NCBI GenBank assembly: GCA_022745215.1
Contig: JAIIWC010000026.1
Location: 1-24,958, forward strand
Direction: 5' to 3'
Origin: Collinsella sp.
GTDB lineage: Bacteria; Actinomycetota; Coriobacteriia; Coriobacteriales; Coriobacteriaceae
DNA: 24,958 nucleotides
Below, in pieces: positions 13,944-21,695 of the stretch. The notes under the pieces are model-generated. The model had not been told where the DNA came from, did not search any database, and saw only the letters and a list, made by a program, of their open reading frames with translations. Numbering within the stretch: the stretch's first letter is position 1; each line of letters starts with the position of its first letter. A program made the position numbers and the translations under genes.

Positions 13944-14993
13944 ATGGAAAACTTGGTTCGACGTGGCTCGCATCCGCGACTTTCGGTGATCCTTGTGGTA
14001 GAAGGTTCGCCCAGCTATGCGATGCGTGCGCTCGAGAGTATCCAGAACCAAGACCTCTACGATTTGCAGATTGTCGTTGTCTGTCGCGATACTGCGCCCG
14101 GTGTGCGCCATTCGCTTCAAGTTGCTGCCGACAGGGACATCCATATTGATTTGATTGACGTCGAGGACGCGAAGCACAGCGCTTGTCTTCGTGCCGGTTT
14201 TGCTGCCTCGCGCGGCTCTCAAATCATCGCTATGAACGCCGATGAGTGGTTTGCTCCGCAGTCCCTTTCCAAGATGGTCGATATCGCGTGCGATACTGCG
14301 GCAGACATAGTGTTCCCCACGGTGTCGCTCGACCGCTATGATGCACATCGAGAGCGCCATTCGCGTGTCTTGGATGCTGCCTCTATTGCCATAGAAGACG
14401 AGTCTTCTATGGTGACTGGGCTGCCCCAGTTGATTTTGGGCGGCCTAGTCGCTCAGACCTCTGGCGTGATGTATAGCCGTCCGCTGTTTGAGGCATGCCT
14501 GTCGCGCGGCAAGGCGTACCGTACGGTTGAGTTTATGGCTTATGCGCTCTCGCAGGCACGATTCGTGTCCGGCTGCGGCGACGCTTGTTTCCACGCGGCG
14601 GCACCTAAGCTTACAGATGCCTTTGATCCCACCATGTATGCCAGGATATCCGATGATACTCGAGCGCTCGACGAGCTTGCGGACTCACTCTCGGAAGCAG
14701 ATAGCGGTGGTCGGCTCAAGCTGGCAAGCCAAAAGTTCTACTTTGCCGGACTGGTCGCCTGCATCGAGAATTTGTGTCTGAGCCCGCATGGGGTGTCGTC
14801 AATCGAGCGTTCCGCCCGCATGCGTGATATGCTCGAGGCGCCTCGAACCCGTCAGATGGTCGCCGCGCTCAAGGACAACCATCGGGGACTCGGTCTGTTG
14901 TTTGGGCCGATCGCCAGCGCTAAGCCCGCGCGCTGCGTGATGTGTACGCATCTGGCAGCTTTTCTTAACCGGACGGGCGCAAAACCCGCCTAA
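13944..14993 (+). CDS. Family-2-like glycosyltransferase
   Basis: The N-terminal ~130 residues resemble a GT-A fold: LSVILVVEGSPSYAMRALESI (13-33), QIVVVCRD (42-49), then ACLRAGFAASRGSQIIAMNA (80-99) leading into the acidic motif. That motif reads NADE (98-101) where LDADD or DxD is usual. The C-terminal ~200 residues match nothing I recognise. It has no clear membrane segment or signal peptide. GAGAGG directly abuts ATG 13944, so translation may instead start at TTG 13953 (MVRRGSHPRLS). Donor and acceptor sugars cannot be inferred. The gene stands alone, between truA and argR. Confidence 0.6.
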   Translation: MENLVRRGSHPRLSVILVVEGSPSYAMRALESIQNQDLYDLQIVVVCRDTAPGVRHSLQVAADRDIHIDLIDVEDAKHSACLRAGFAASRGSQIIAMNADEWFAPQSLSKMVDIACDTAADIVFPTVSLDRYDAHRERHSRVLDAASIAIEDESSMVTGLPQLILGGLVAQTSGVMYSRPLFEACLSRGKAYRTVEFMAYALSQARFVSGCGDACFHAAAPKLTDAFDPTMYARISDDTRALDELADSLSEADSGGRLKLASQKFYFAGLVACIENLCLSPHGVSSIERSARMRDMLEAPRTRQMVAALKDNHRGLGLLFGPIASAKPARCVMCTHLAAFLNRTGAKPA

Positions 14994-15004
14994 ACGGCTC
15001 ATTA

Positions 15005-15032
15005 CGAAACAAACTTGCATAGAATTGTTTCG
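15005..15032. promoter_or_regulatory. Perfect inverted repeat upstream of argR
   Basis: CGAAACAA (15005-15012) and TTGTTTCG (15025-15032) form a perfect 8-base inverted repeat around 12 bases, ten bases after the glycosyltransferase stop. No T-run follows, so it looks more like an operator than a terminator. The AT-rich 15001-15110 stretch probably contains the argR promoter (possible -10 boxes TATACA at 15044-15049 and TAAACT at 15070-15075). Confidence 0.4.
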
Positions 15033-15078
15033 AAATGCGTTCTTATACACAAAAGCCTTCAAATAGCGTTAAACTATT

Positions 15079-15095
15079 CAATCACTAATTGATTG
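15079..15095. promoter_or_regulatory. Candidate ArgR autoregulatory site
   Basis: CAATCA (15079-15084) and TGATTG (15090-15095) flank CTAAT as an AT-rich 17-base palindrome located 31 bases before the argR start. ARG boxes are AT-rich imperfect palindromes of about 18 bases, so size and place fit. The bases do not closely match the E. coli TGAAT/ATTCA core. Confidence 0.35.
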
Positions 15096-15125
15096 TCTCC
15101 GCCATCTTTTGGAGAGAGGGTTTGT

Positions 15126-15563
15126 ATGGCTAAAAAACGCAATGGGCGCCAGGATGCCATTAGAGATATTGTGCGCAATAAGGATGTCCGCACGCAGCGC
15201 GTGCTGGTCGATGAGCTCCGTGCTATGGGCTTTGATTGCACGCAGGCGACTGTCTCTCGCGATATTGCCGATATGGGGCTGCGTAAGCTCCCTGAGGGCA
15301 TCTATGTTCTGGCAGAGGACCTGCACCTGCAACGTATGGTTTCCGAGCTCGTAACGGGCGTTCTGCGTACTGATAATCTGGTTATGATCAAGGCTCAGCC
15401 TGGCACGGCTTCCGGCATCGCCGCCGCCGTTGATGCGGCAGAGTTGCCCGATGTGCTTGGCTCGCTTGCCGGCAACGATACGATTTTGGTTATTGCCCAG
15501 ACGGCCGAGGACGGCGAGCGTCTCGAGGCACTGATCAACAAGCTGAGCAACTCCCGTAAGTAG
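15126..15563 (+). CDS. argR: Arginine repressor ArgR
   Basis: This 145-residue protein has the ArgR layout. The N-terminal winged-helix domain contains TQATVSRDIADMGLRKLPEG. The C-terminal hexamerisation and arginine-binding domain contains GTASGIAAAVDAAELPDVLG and GNDTILVI. ATG 15126 follows GGAGAGAGGG (15111-15120) by five bases; an in-frame TTG at 15093 is upstream of that site. No arginine-metabolism gene is adjacent, so it probably acts in trans on distant arginine genes. It ends at its own terminator, facing the PBP gene. Confidence 0.93.
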   Translation: MAKKRNGRQDAIRDIVRNKDVRTQRVLVDELRAMGFDCTQATVSRDIADMGLRKLPEGIYVLAEDLHLQRMVSELVTGVLRTDNLVMIKAQPGTASGIAAAVDAAELPDVLGSLAGNDTILVIAQTAEDGERLEALINKLSNSRK

Positions 15564-15617
15564 GCGAGGACGAAGCGTATTCACTTTGTGACGCATAAGC
15601 TTTTATAGCGATTTGCT

Positions 15618-15653
15618 AGGGGCGCCGACGTTGGTCAGCGCCCCTTTCTGTTT
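15618..15653 (+). terminator. Intrinsic terminator after argR
   Basis: AGGGGCGC (15618-15625) pairs with GCGCCCCT (15638-15645) as an 8-bp GC-rich stem with a 12-base loop, followed by TTTCTGTTT. It lies 55 bases after the argR stop. Confidence 0.8.
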
Positions 15654-15690
15654 GCAGACATGAAGGCCGTCCTGCCAGATTGCTTTAAGT

Positions 15691-15731
15691 AAAAGGCGCC
15701 CGAGCAACGCGTGCTGCTCGGGCGCCTTTTT
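15691..15731. terminator. Bidirectional terminator between argR and the PBP gene
   Basis: A perfect 16-bp inverted repeat (AAAAGGCGCCCGAGCA at 15691-15706, its complement at 15715-15730) has an eight-base loop. It has T-runs on the 3' side of both strands, so it can stop the minus-strand PBP transcript as well as read-through from argR. Confidence 0.92.
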
Positions 15732-15750
15732 GGACGAAGCTTGATGTCTC

Positions 15751-17949
15751 CTAGCCCACCGTATCGTCGGGCGTGGGCGTGGGCGTGGGGTCGGGAGTGG
15801 GCGTAGGCGTGGGTGTGCCGCCATCGCCGCCGGTCGAGCCGCCAGTTGAGCCACCGGTAGAGCCGCCCGTCGTGCCGGTGCCGCCGGTGGCGTCGCCGCC
15901 CGTGGTTTCGGTGGTCGTTGTGGTCGTCGTCGTGGTCGTTGTAGTGGTTTCCTCTTCGTCCTTGTCTTTGTCCTCGTTGTTCTCCGTCTTCTTGGTGTTG
16001 TTGGTGCCGTAGAACTTCCAGACGCTGTTGTTCTTGTACGTAGGCGCCGTTCCGGTCGCAAACTCCTCGCGCTCGGTGCCGGCGAGGACGGTGTTCATAA
16101 ACCGCTTGAAGACGGGCAGGTTGGTGCTATCGCCCAGCAGGTCCGTGCCGTACTTTTGGATGGGAATCTCACCCGCGGAATAACCGGTCCACAGGGCGCA
16201 TGCCAGCTGCGGGGTGTAGCCGCAGAACCACAGGTTGGTGGTGTTGTCGGTGGTGCCCGTCTTGCCGGCATAGGGCTGGTTGACGCTCAGGGCGCCGGCA
16301 GCACCCGTACCGCTGCCCTGCATGACGCCGGACAGAACATCGGTGACCGCGGCGGCCTCGCCCTCGGTAAGCACCTGTGAGGGATTGTCGGTGTGCTGGT
16401 ACAGCACCGAACCGGTACGAGAGTCAATCTCGGTGATGGCGATCGGCTGGCGATAGTAGCCGCCGTTGGCAAACGTCGCGTAGGCGGCGGCCATCTCGAG
16501 CGGCGAGATCGAGCCGGTGCCGAGCGTCATGACGGGAACGTCCTCGATGTTGTCCTTGGCGGGGTCGATGCCGAGTTTTTTGACGAGCGAGATGATCTTG
16601 CTGTTGCCGACGGCTTCCGCCACCTGGATGTAGCCGGTGTTGGAGGAGTATGCCGTCGCCTGCTTAAGCGTGATGTTGCCATAGCTCTGGTTGGCGTAGT
16701 TTTGGACCTCGGTCGTGGTGCCCTTGGCCTTGAGCGGCGAGTTGCAGTTGAGGGTGACGTTGGGGTTCATGCCGTTTTGGATGGCAGTTGCCAGCGTAAA
16801 GGCCTTAAAGGTGGAGCCGACGGGACGCTTGGCCGTGGCATGGTTTACGTGGTTCTCGTCGGCGTTGTAGTCGTAGCCGCCCACCATGCACTTGATGTAG
16901 CCGGTCTTGGGGTCGACGACGACCATGCCCATGTCCAGGCCGTCGAGCGAGAGCGTATCCAACTGCTCGCGTACGGCATTCTCAGCCACCTGCTGCATCG
17001 TGGGATCGATGGTGGTCTTGACGGTCAGGCCGCCCTTAAAGAGCACGTCGGTCGAGAACTCCTGCTCCAGCAGCTGCTTCACATAGGAGACAAAATAGGG
17101 CTGTGAGTACACGTCGACGCCGCTGCCCGAAATCTCGGTCACGTTAAGGGTGATGGGCTCGGCCTGCGCGGCATCGTGCTCCTCTTGCGTGATGTGGCCC
17201 AGGCGCAGCATGTTGTCGAGGACCTTGTTGCGACGGGACAGCGCCAGGTCGGGATTGACCGTGGGGTCGTACTGCGAAGGTGAGTTGGGAAGGCCGATCA
17301 GCAGCGCGGCCTCGCTCAGGGTCAGGTCGGCGGCGCTCTTGGACAGATAGGTCTCGGCCGCGGCCTCGATGCCGTAGGCGCCGTGACCGTAATAGATGGT
17401 GTTGAGGTACATCATGAGGATCTCGTCTTTGGAGTACATATCCTCCATCTTGATGGCGATGTAGGCCTCGCGTACCTTGCGCTCGATGGTCGAGTCGAAC
17501 TGCTCCTCCTGCAGGATGGTGTTACGCACCAGCTGCTGGGTGATCGTAGAGGCGCCCTCGTGGCCGCCGCCGAGGGTTGCCACCGCGGCACGCGCGATAC
17601 CCCACAGGTCGATGCCGCCATGCTCGTAGAAGCGCTCGTCCTCAACGTCGACGGTGCCCTGCAGCACGTACGGGGAAACCTGGTCCTTGGTGATGGACTT
17701 GCGGTTTTGCGTGTAGAAGCTCGCGATCTTGTTGCCGTTGCAGTCGACAATCTCGGTGGGCTCGCTCACCAGATACGCATTGGCGTCGGTGTAGTCGGGC
17801 AGATCGGACAGCCAGCGGTTGACGTTGCCGACCATGCCGATGCCAAACGCTACGCCTGCAATCAGCAAAAAGCCCAAAAACGAGAGCAGGATTATGGGCA
17901 GGGCATGCGTCTTCGAACGGCTGCGTCCCTGTCGTTGGCGAGGACCCAT
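15751..17949 (-). CDS. Class A penicillin-binding protein (transglycosylase/transpeptidase)
   Basis: This 732-residue bifunctional peptidoglycan synthase has a basic cytoplasmic N-terminus and one membrane anchor (about 17-40). The GT51 domain (about 70-250) holds the catalytic motif EDERFYEHGG (E103) and GASTITQQL (132-140). The transpeptidase domain (about 335-620) holds GSTFK (S379, K382), SSN (435-437) and KTGTT (563-567). After residue 655 comes a low-complexity tail: an acidic patch, 13 consecutive threonines (668-680), STGG repeats and Pro-Thr repeats. GGAGG lies seven bases upstream of ATG (17949-17947). It is convergent with argR and divergent from the U32 gene. All catalytic motifs are intact. 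Confidence 0.95.
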   Translation of the reverse strand: MGPRQRQGRSRSKTHALPIILLSFLGFLLIAGVAFGIGMVGNVNRWLSDLPDYTDANAYLVSEPTEIVDCNGNKIASFYTQNRKSITKDQVSPYVLQGTVDVEDERFYEHGGIDLWGIARAAVATLGGGHEGASTITQQLVRNTILQEEQFDSTIERKVREAYIAIKMEDMYSKDEILMMYLNTIYYGHGAYGIEAAAETYLSKSAADLTLSEAALLIGLPNSPSQYDPTVNPDLALSRRNKVLDNMLRLGHITQEEHDAAQAEPITLNVTEISGSGVDVYSQPYFVSYVKQLLEQEFSTDVLFKGGLTVKTTIDPTMQQVAENAVREQLDTLSLDGLDMGMVVVDPKTGYIKCMVGGYDYNADENHVNHATAKRPVGSTFKAFTLATAIQNGMNPNVTLNCNSPLKAKGTTTEVQNYANQSYGNITLKQATAYSSNTGYIQVAEAVGNSKIISLVKKLGIDPAKDNIEDVPVMTLGTGSISPLEMAAAYATFANGGYYRQPIAITEIDSRTGSVLYQHTDNPSQVLTEGEAAAVTDVLSGVMQGSGTGAAGALSVNQPYAGKTGTTDNTTNLWFCGYTPQLACALWTGYSAGEIPIQKYGTDLLGDSTNLPVFKRFMNTVLAGTEREEFATGTAPTYKNNSVWKFYGTNNTKKTENNEDKDKDEEETTTTTTTTTTTTTETTGGDATGGTGTTGGSTGGSTGGSTGGDGGTPTPTPTPDPTPTPTPDDTVG

Positions 17950-18111
17950 ATATTGACCTCCAGGTATGTCGTGCCGGGCGGCGGATGTGCCGTCGGGGCA
18001 GGATGGACATAAGTTATTACACGATAAACCAAACGGGGCGCGCGAGGCCTCGTGTATGCTGGAAGACGGTATTTTTCAGAGTGAATGCATACCTTGGTAA
18101 GGAGTTTGCCG

Positions 18112-20082
18112 ATGGCGATTCGGGCGATGGGGCCGAGCGGACAATGTATGAACGGGTCGGGGGCCGCTGGGGCGGCGCTGCCCGAACTGCTGGCGCCGGC
18201 GGGCGGACTCGACCAGATGCTCGCGGCTGTTGCGGCGGGCGCCGATGCCATCTATGCGGGCCTGGGCGGTTTCAACGCACGCGTGAGCGCGCATGGCTTT
18301 ACGGATGATGAGTTTGTGCGCGGCTGCGCCGTGGCGCATGCCCATGACGTGCGTGTGTACGTGACGCTCAACGTGTTCGTGTTTGACGATGAGTTGTCCG
18401 ACGCGGTGGTGTTGGGAGCTCATGCACTGGAGCTGGGCGCCGATGCTCTGATTGTCGCCGATGCCGGCCTGGCTTGCGCACTGCGCGCGGCGATTCCCGG
18501 GGTCGAGATTCATCTGTCCACGCAGGCGGGCGTTCATAGCGAGGGCGCCGTGCGGCTGGCGGCCGACGAGTTGGGAGCCGAGCGCGTGACGACCGCGCGC
18601 GAGCTGACGGTCGACGAGATTGCTGCGCTGTGCGCTACGGGCGTGCCGATTGAGGTTTTCTGCCACGGTGCCATCTGCATAGGCTACTCGGGCGCTTGTG
18701 AGTTCTCGGCCCTGCGGCGTGCTCGCTCTGCGATGCACGGTGACTGCACGCAGCCGTGCCGCTTGGCGTACGACCTGGTTGACGAGGCAGGGGAGGGCGT
18801 TGTTTCCGTTGAGGGCGACCGCCTGCTGTGCCCGCGTGACTATCTCGGCATTGCACACCTGCCCGAGCTCGTTGCCGCCGGCGTGGCGTCGCTCAAGATC
18901 GAGGGGCGCATGAAGAATCCCGACTACGTGTACAACGTGGTGCGGGTATGGCGCCGGGCGCTCGATATGGTGCGCGATGACGCGTGGGAGCCCGACGTCG
19001 TGGCGGAGCTTGAGCGTGAGTTGGGTAGGTCGTTCAACCGCGGGTTTACCGACGCGTACCTGCGCGGCCGCTCGGGTGCCGAGCTCATGAGCTTTGAGCG
19101 TGCGATCAACCAGGGCGTGCGCGTGGGCCGTTTGGTCGCCGTTGGTCACGAAGAGGTGACCGTTGAGCTGGATGCCGATGTGACGGCGGGCGACACGCTC
19201 GAGATCCGGTTCTATCCGGGTACTGACGCGCGCCCCGATGTGCCCAAGCGCTGGCCGCAGGTGCCCTGTCCGGTGAATGCCGCGGCGGGGGAGCGCGTTG
19301 TCGTGCACTGCAAACGTAAGGTGGATGTGGGGTGCGAGGTGTACCTGATTCGCAGCGCCGGCGTGCTGGAGCAGACGGCGACGGCGCTGGAGCGCATGCG
19401 CGCCGAGGCGGACGCGGCCGCGCCTGTTGCACGCGTCGTTGAGGTGCTGCCGTTTGAAGGCGATGCGGTGGATGGCGATGCGTCGGCGGGGGAGCTGATG
19501 GAGTCGCCGGAGCAGGGGGTTCCCGCCCGCGTGGCTTTTGCCTGGCAGCTGATGGATATCGACCCGCATGACGAGCTCAATCTGTCCGATGCGACCGTGG
19601 TGCTCGACGAAGTCTGCCGCGCGGGCGATGCCGAGCGGACTCGGTCGCTGATGCGGCGTGCCGGGCGCGTGGTCTGTCGCAACTTGGGGCAGGTGGCGAT
19701 GGCTCGCGAGCTGGGCGTGGTGTTTGACGTGGCGGCGCCGGTGTTCTGCGCGAATCGTGCCACGCTTGCTTGGCTGCGCGGGCTTGGTGCGGGTTGCGTG
19801 CATCTGCCGGCCGAGCTTGTCGCCAACGACGCCGGGCGCGTTGCCGGCCTCGCCGATTGCCCCGGCGTCTTGGGCCCCGTCGATGCTGACCGCCCTGAGC
19901 TTATGGTGTGCGAGCACTGCCTGCTGACCGCCGAGGGCACCTGTGCCACCGATGCAACGGGGCAGGTCCATTGCCGTGACTGCCAACGCCGTCGGCTGAC
20001 GCACTATCTAGTCGAACGTGACGGCACGCGTCTGCCGGTCGCTATCGACGCCTGCGGCAGGACGAGGATTTTCCTGTCGTAG
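18112..20082 (+). CDS. U32 peptidase-family protein, RlhA/TrhP-like
   Basis: This 656-residue protein starts its core with LPELLAPAGGLDQMLAAVAAGADAIYAG. It has the U32 signature EVFCHGAICIGYSGACEFSA (181-200), followed by C212 and C216 in GDCTQPCR. The C-terminus has a second cysteine group (CEHC, then HCRDC). Length and architecture match E. coli RlhA (YdcP), a 23S rRNA cytidine hydroxylase; TrhP, which acts on tRNA, is shorter. Other U32 members are annotated as collagenase-like peptidases, so the substrate remains open. ATG 18112 is preferred because AAGGAG (18099-18104) is seven bases upstream; ATG 18085 precedes that site. Confidence 0.8.
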   Translation: MAIRAMGPSGQCMNGSGAAGAALPELLAPAGGLDQMLAAVAAGADAIYAGLGGFNARVSAHGFTDDEFVRGCAVAHAHDVRVYVTLNVFVFDDELSDAVVLGAHALELGADALIVADAGLACALRAAIPGVEIHLSTQAGVHSEGAVRLAADELGAERVTTARELTVDEIAALCATGVPIEVFCHGAICIGYSGACEFSALRRARSAMHGDCTQPCRLAYDLVDEAGEGVVSVEGDRLLCPRDYLGIAHLPELVAAGVASLKIEGRMKNPDYVYNVVRVWRRALDMVRDDAWEPDVVAELERELGRSFNRGFTDAYLRGRSGAELMSFERAINQGVRVGRLVAVGHEEVTVELDADVTAGDTLEIRFYPGTDARPDVPKRWPQVPCPVNAAAGERVVVHCKRKVDVGCEVYLIRSAGVLEQTATALERMRAEADAAAPVARVVEVLPFEGDAVDGDASAGELMESPEQGVPARVAFAWQLMDIDPHDELNLSDATVVLDEVCRAGDAERTRSLMRRAGRVVCRNLGQVAMARELGVVFDVAAPVFCANRATLAWLRGLGAGCVHLPAELVANDAGRVAGLADCPGVLGPVDADRPELMVCEHCLLTAEGTCATDATGQVHCRDCQRRRLTHYLVERDGTRLPVAIDACGRTRIFLS

Positions 20083-20179
20083 GTGTTTGGCCGCGCCGTT
20101 TTGGTTATTATTAGTGGGTTTATGAACTTCGAGCACCGCCGTATCCGGTGAGGGTGCTATAGCAAAAGGAGGATACCCA

Positions 20180-21391
20180 ATGCTGTCTGTTGACGAGCAA
20201 ATGCGTATCATCACCTCGGGCGCCGCGCAGATCGTTCCCGAGGCCGACCTTCGCAAGAAGCTTGAGAAGGGCGAGCCCCTCAACATCAAGCTCGGCGTCG
20301 ACCCCACCAGCCCCGACCTGCACCTGGGCCACGCCGTGCCGCTGCGCAAGATGCGTCAGTTCCAAGACCTGGGCCACAATGTTACCCTCATCATCGGCAA
20401 CGGTACCGCGTTGATTGGCGACCCTTCGGGCAAGAATTCCACCCGTCCGCAGCTTTCGCAGGAGCAGATCGAGGCCAACGCCGAGACCTACGTGAGCCAG
20501 GCCATGAAGATCCTGGATCCCGAGAAGACCACCATCGTGCACAACGGCGACTGGATCCTGTCGATGGACCTGGCCGGCCTGCTGCAGGTGTGCTCCAAGT
20601 TCACCGTCGCTCGCATCCTTGAGCGCGACGACTTTACCAAGCGCTACCAGTCCCAGACGCCGATTGCCCTGCACGAGTTTCTGTACCCCGTGATGCAGGC
20701 CTTCGACTCCGTTCAGATCAAGGCCGACGTCGAGATGGGCGGCACCGACCAGCTCTTCAACCTGCTCGCCGGCCGCGAGCTCATGGAGAAGATGGGTATG
20801 GAGCCGCAGGTCGCGCTCACCATGCCGCTGCTCGAGGGCACCGACGGCGTGCGCAAGATGTCCAAGTCCTATGGCAACTACATCGGCCTGACCGACGCTC
20901 CCAAGGATATGTTCGGCAAGACCATGTCCATCCCCGACGAGATGATCGGCAAGTACTATCGTCTGGCCAGCTCGCTCGCCCCGGCCGAGGTCGACAAGAT
21001 CGATGCCGCCCTGGCCGACGGTTCTGCCGACCCCTACGAGCTCAAGCGCGCTCTGGGCCGCGACTTGTGCGATACCTACCACGGCGCCGGCGCCGGCGAC
21101 GAGGCCCAGGCCGAGTTCGACCGTGTGTTCAAGGAGGGCCAGCTTGCCGACTTCCCCGAGAAGCACGTTGAGCTGACCGTCAACGACGAGGGCCAGATTT
21201 ACCTCGCCGGCCTGCTCAAGGACCTGGGCCTTTCGGCCAGTGCCGGTCAGGCCCGCCGCGACATCGACGGCGGCGGCGTCAAGATTAACGGCGAGGCGGT
21301 GGCTCCCAAGAGCTACAACATCGACCCGAGCGCCCTCAAGCTGGGCGACACCCTCTCCGTGGGCAAGCGCAAGGGCTTCAAGTTGGTCTAA
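20180..21391 (+). CDS. tyrS: Tyrosyl-tRNA synthetase (TyrZ-type)
   Basis: This 403-residue class I synthetase charges tRNA-Tyr. It has the HIGH-type motif HLGH (48-51), GGTDQLFN (187-194), KMSKS (226-230) and a C-terminal S4 RNA-binding domain (about 340-403). The sequence around DPTSPDLHLGHAVPLRKMRQ is typical of the TyrZ branch rather than the classical TyrS branch. AAAAGGAGG stands close before ATG 20180. The 97-base leader is too short for a T-box and lacks its hallmark; it can form either CACCG/CGGTG (20134-20150) or AGCACC/GGTGCT (20132-20158), which exclude each other. Confidence 0.96.
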   Translation: MLSVDEQMRIITSGAAQIVPEADLRKKLEKGEPLNIKLGVDPTSPDLHLGHAVPLRKMRQFQDLGHNVTLIIGNGTALIGDPSGKNSTRPQLSQEQIEANAETYVSQAMKILDPEKTTIVHNGDWILSMDLAGLLQVCSKFTVARILERDDFTKRYQSQTPIALHEFLYPVMQAFDSVQIKADVEMGGTDQLFNLLAGRELMEKMGMEPQVALTMPLLEGTDGVRKMSKSYGNYIGLTDAPKDMFGKTMSIPDEMIGKYYRLASSLAPAEVDKIDAALADGSADPYELKRALGRDLCDTYHGAGAGDEAQAEFDRVFKEGQLADFPEKHVELTVNDEGQIYLAGLLKDLGLSASAGQARRDIDGGGVKINGEAVAPKSYNIDPSALKLGDTLSVGKRKGFKLV

Positions 21392-21418
21392 CGAGCGAGT
21401 TGACCTCACAAGTGCAAC

Positions 21419-21455
21419 AAGGCCGCAGCCGGAACGATTCCGGCTGCGGCCTTTT
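21419..21455 (+). terminator. Intrinsic terminator after tyrS
   Basis: A perfect 16-bp stem, AAGGCCGCAGCCGGAA (21419-21434) with its complement (21438-21453), has a CGA loop and ends in TTTT (21452-21455). It starts 28 bases after the tyrS stop. Confidence 0.95.
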
Positions 21456-21481
21456 AAGTTGAGCGTGGAAAATCTCTCGCT

Positions 21482-21569
21482 GGTCGGCACTTGGGGACGT
21501 TCCTTTTGTGCCGGCATCTAGGGACACTCCTTGTCATTGGCGCAAAGCAACCTGCTCCCATTGCGCCAA
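21482..21569. repeat. REP-like element A (tyrS-ade gap)
   Basis: The element has a hairpin CGGCAC (21485-21490) / GTGCCG (21508-21513) presenting TGGGGACGTTCCTTTT (21492-21507) in its loop. A second unit, GGGACACTCCTTG (21521-21533), follows, and then a perfect 9-base inverted repeat TTGGCGCAA (21537-21545) / TTGCGCCAA (21561-21569). The loop 16-mer recurs exactly at 24527-24542. I infer a REP/RAYT-type intergenic palindrome; no transposase is present here. Confidence 0.7.
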
Positions 21570-21599
21570 GCGGCGCGTGCCGTTAAGCGGAGAGGCGTA

Positions 21600-21627
21600 T
21601 TGTTGACCCATCGTTTGGGCATACAAT
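21600..21627 (+). promoter_or_regulatory. Candidate ade promoter
   Basis: TTGTTG (21600-21605), a 16-base spacer and TACAAT (21622-21627) resemble a sigma-70-type promoter. The -10 lies in a small inverted repeat, ACAAT (21623-21627) / ATTGT (21632-21636), that could be an operator over the start point. Confidence 0.5.
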
Positions 21628-21639
21628 GGCTATTGTCTT

Positions 21640-21676
21640 GCTGCGGTGAAGGCCTGTCCGCTCCGCAGCTGTTTTC
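21640..21676 (+). promoter_or_regulatory. ade leader hairpin with following T-run
   Basis: GCTGCGG (21640-21646) pairs with CCGCAGC (21663-21669) as a 7-bp stem with a 16-base loop, followed by TGTTTTC. It lies between the candidate promoter and the ade ribosome binding site. It could be an attenuator or a 5' stabilising hairpin. The conserved purine-riboswitch core is not seen. Confidence 0.4.
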
Positions 21677-21695
21677 TACGGTTAAAGGAGAATGT

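Noticed and set aside
15691..15731. Possible mobile-element end because of the 16-bp perfect inverted repeat
   Set aside because: Its position between convergent genes and T-runs on both strands are explained by a bidirectional terminator.
15773..16012. Plus-strand Val/Pro/Ser-rich open frame
   Set aside because: It is the reverse reading of the low-complexity PBP tail and has no independent coding signal.
18076..20004. 642-codon open frame on the minus strand opposite the U32 gene
   Set aside because: The plus strand carries the U32 signature and a good ribosome binding site; the antisense frame is Arg/His/Ala-rich without motifs.
20083..20179. T-box riboswitch upstream of tyrS
   Set aside because: The gap is only 97 bases and lacks the conserved T-box sequence and a terminator/antiterminator pair.
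21570..21695. Purine riboswitch upstream of ade
   Set aside because: The conserved junction and loop sequences of the purine aptamer are not present.
21531..21695. 55-residue N-terminal extension of adenine deaminase
   Set aside because: It runs through the repeat element and the promoter region and has no ribosome binding site; AAAGGAG directs ATG 21696.
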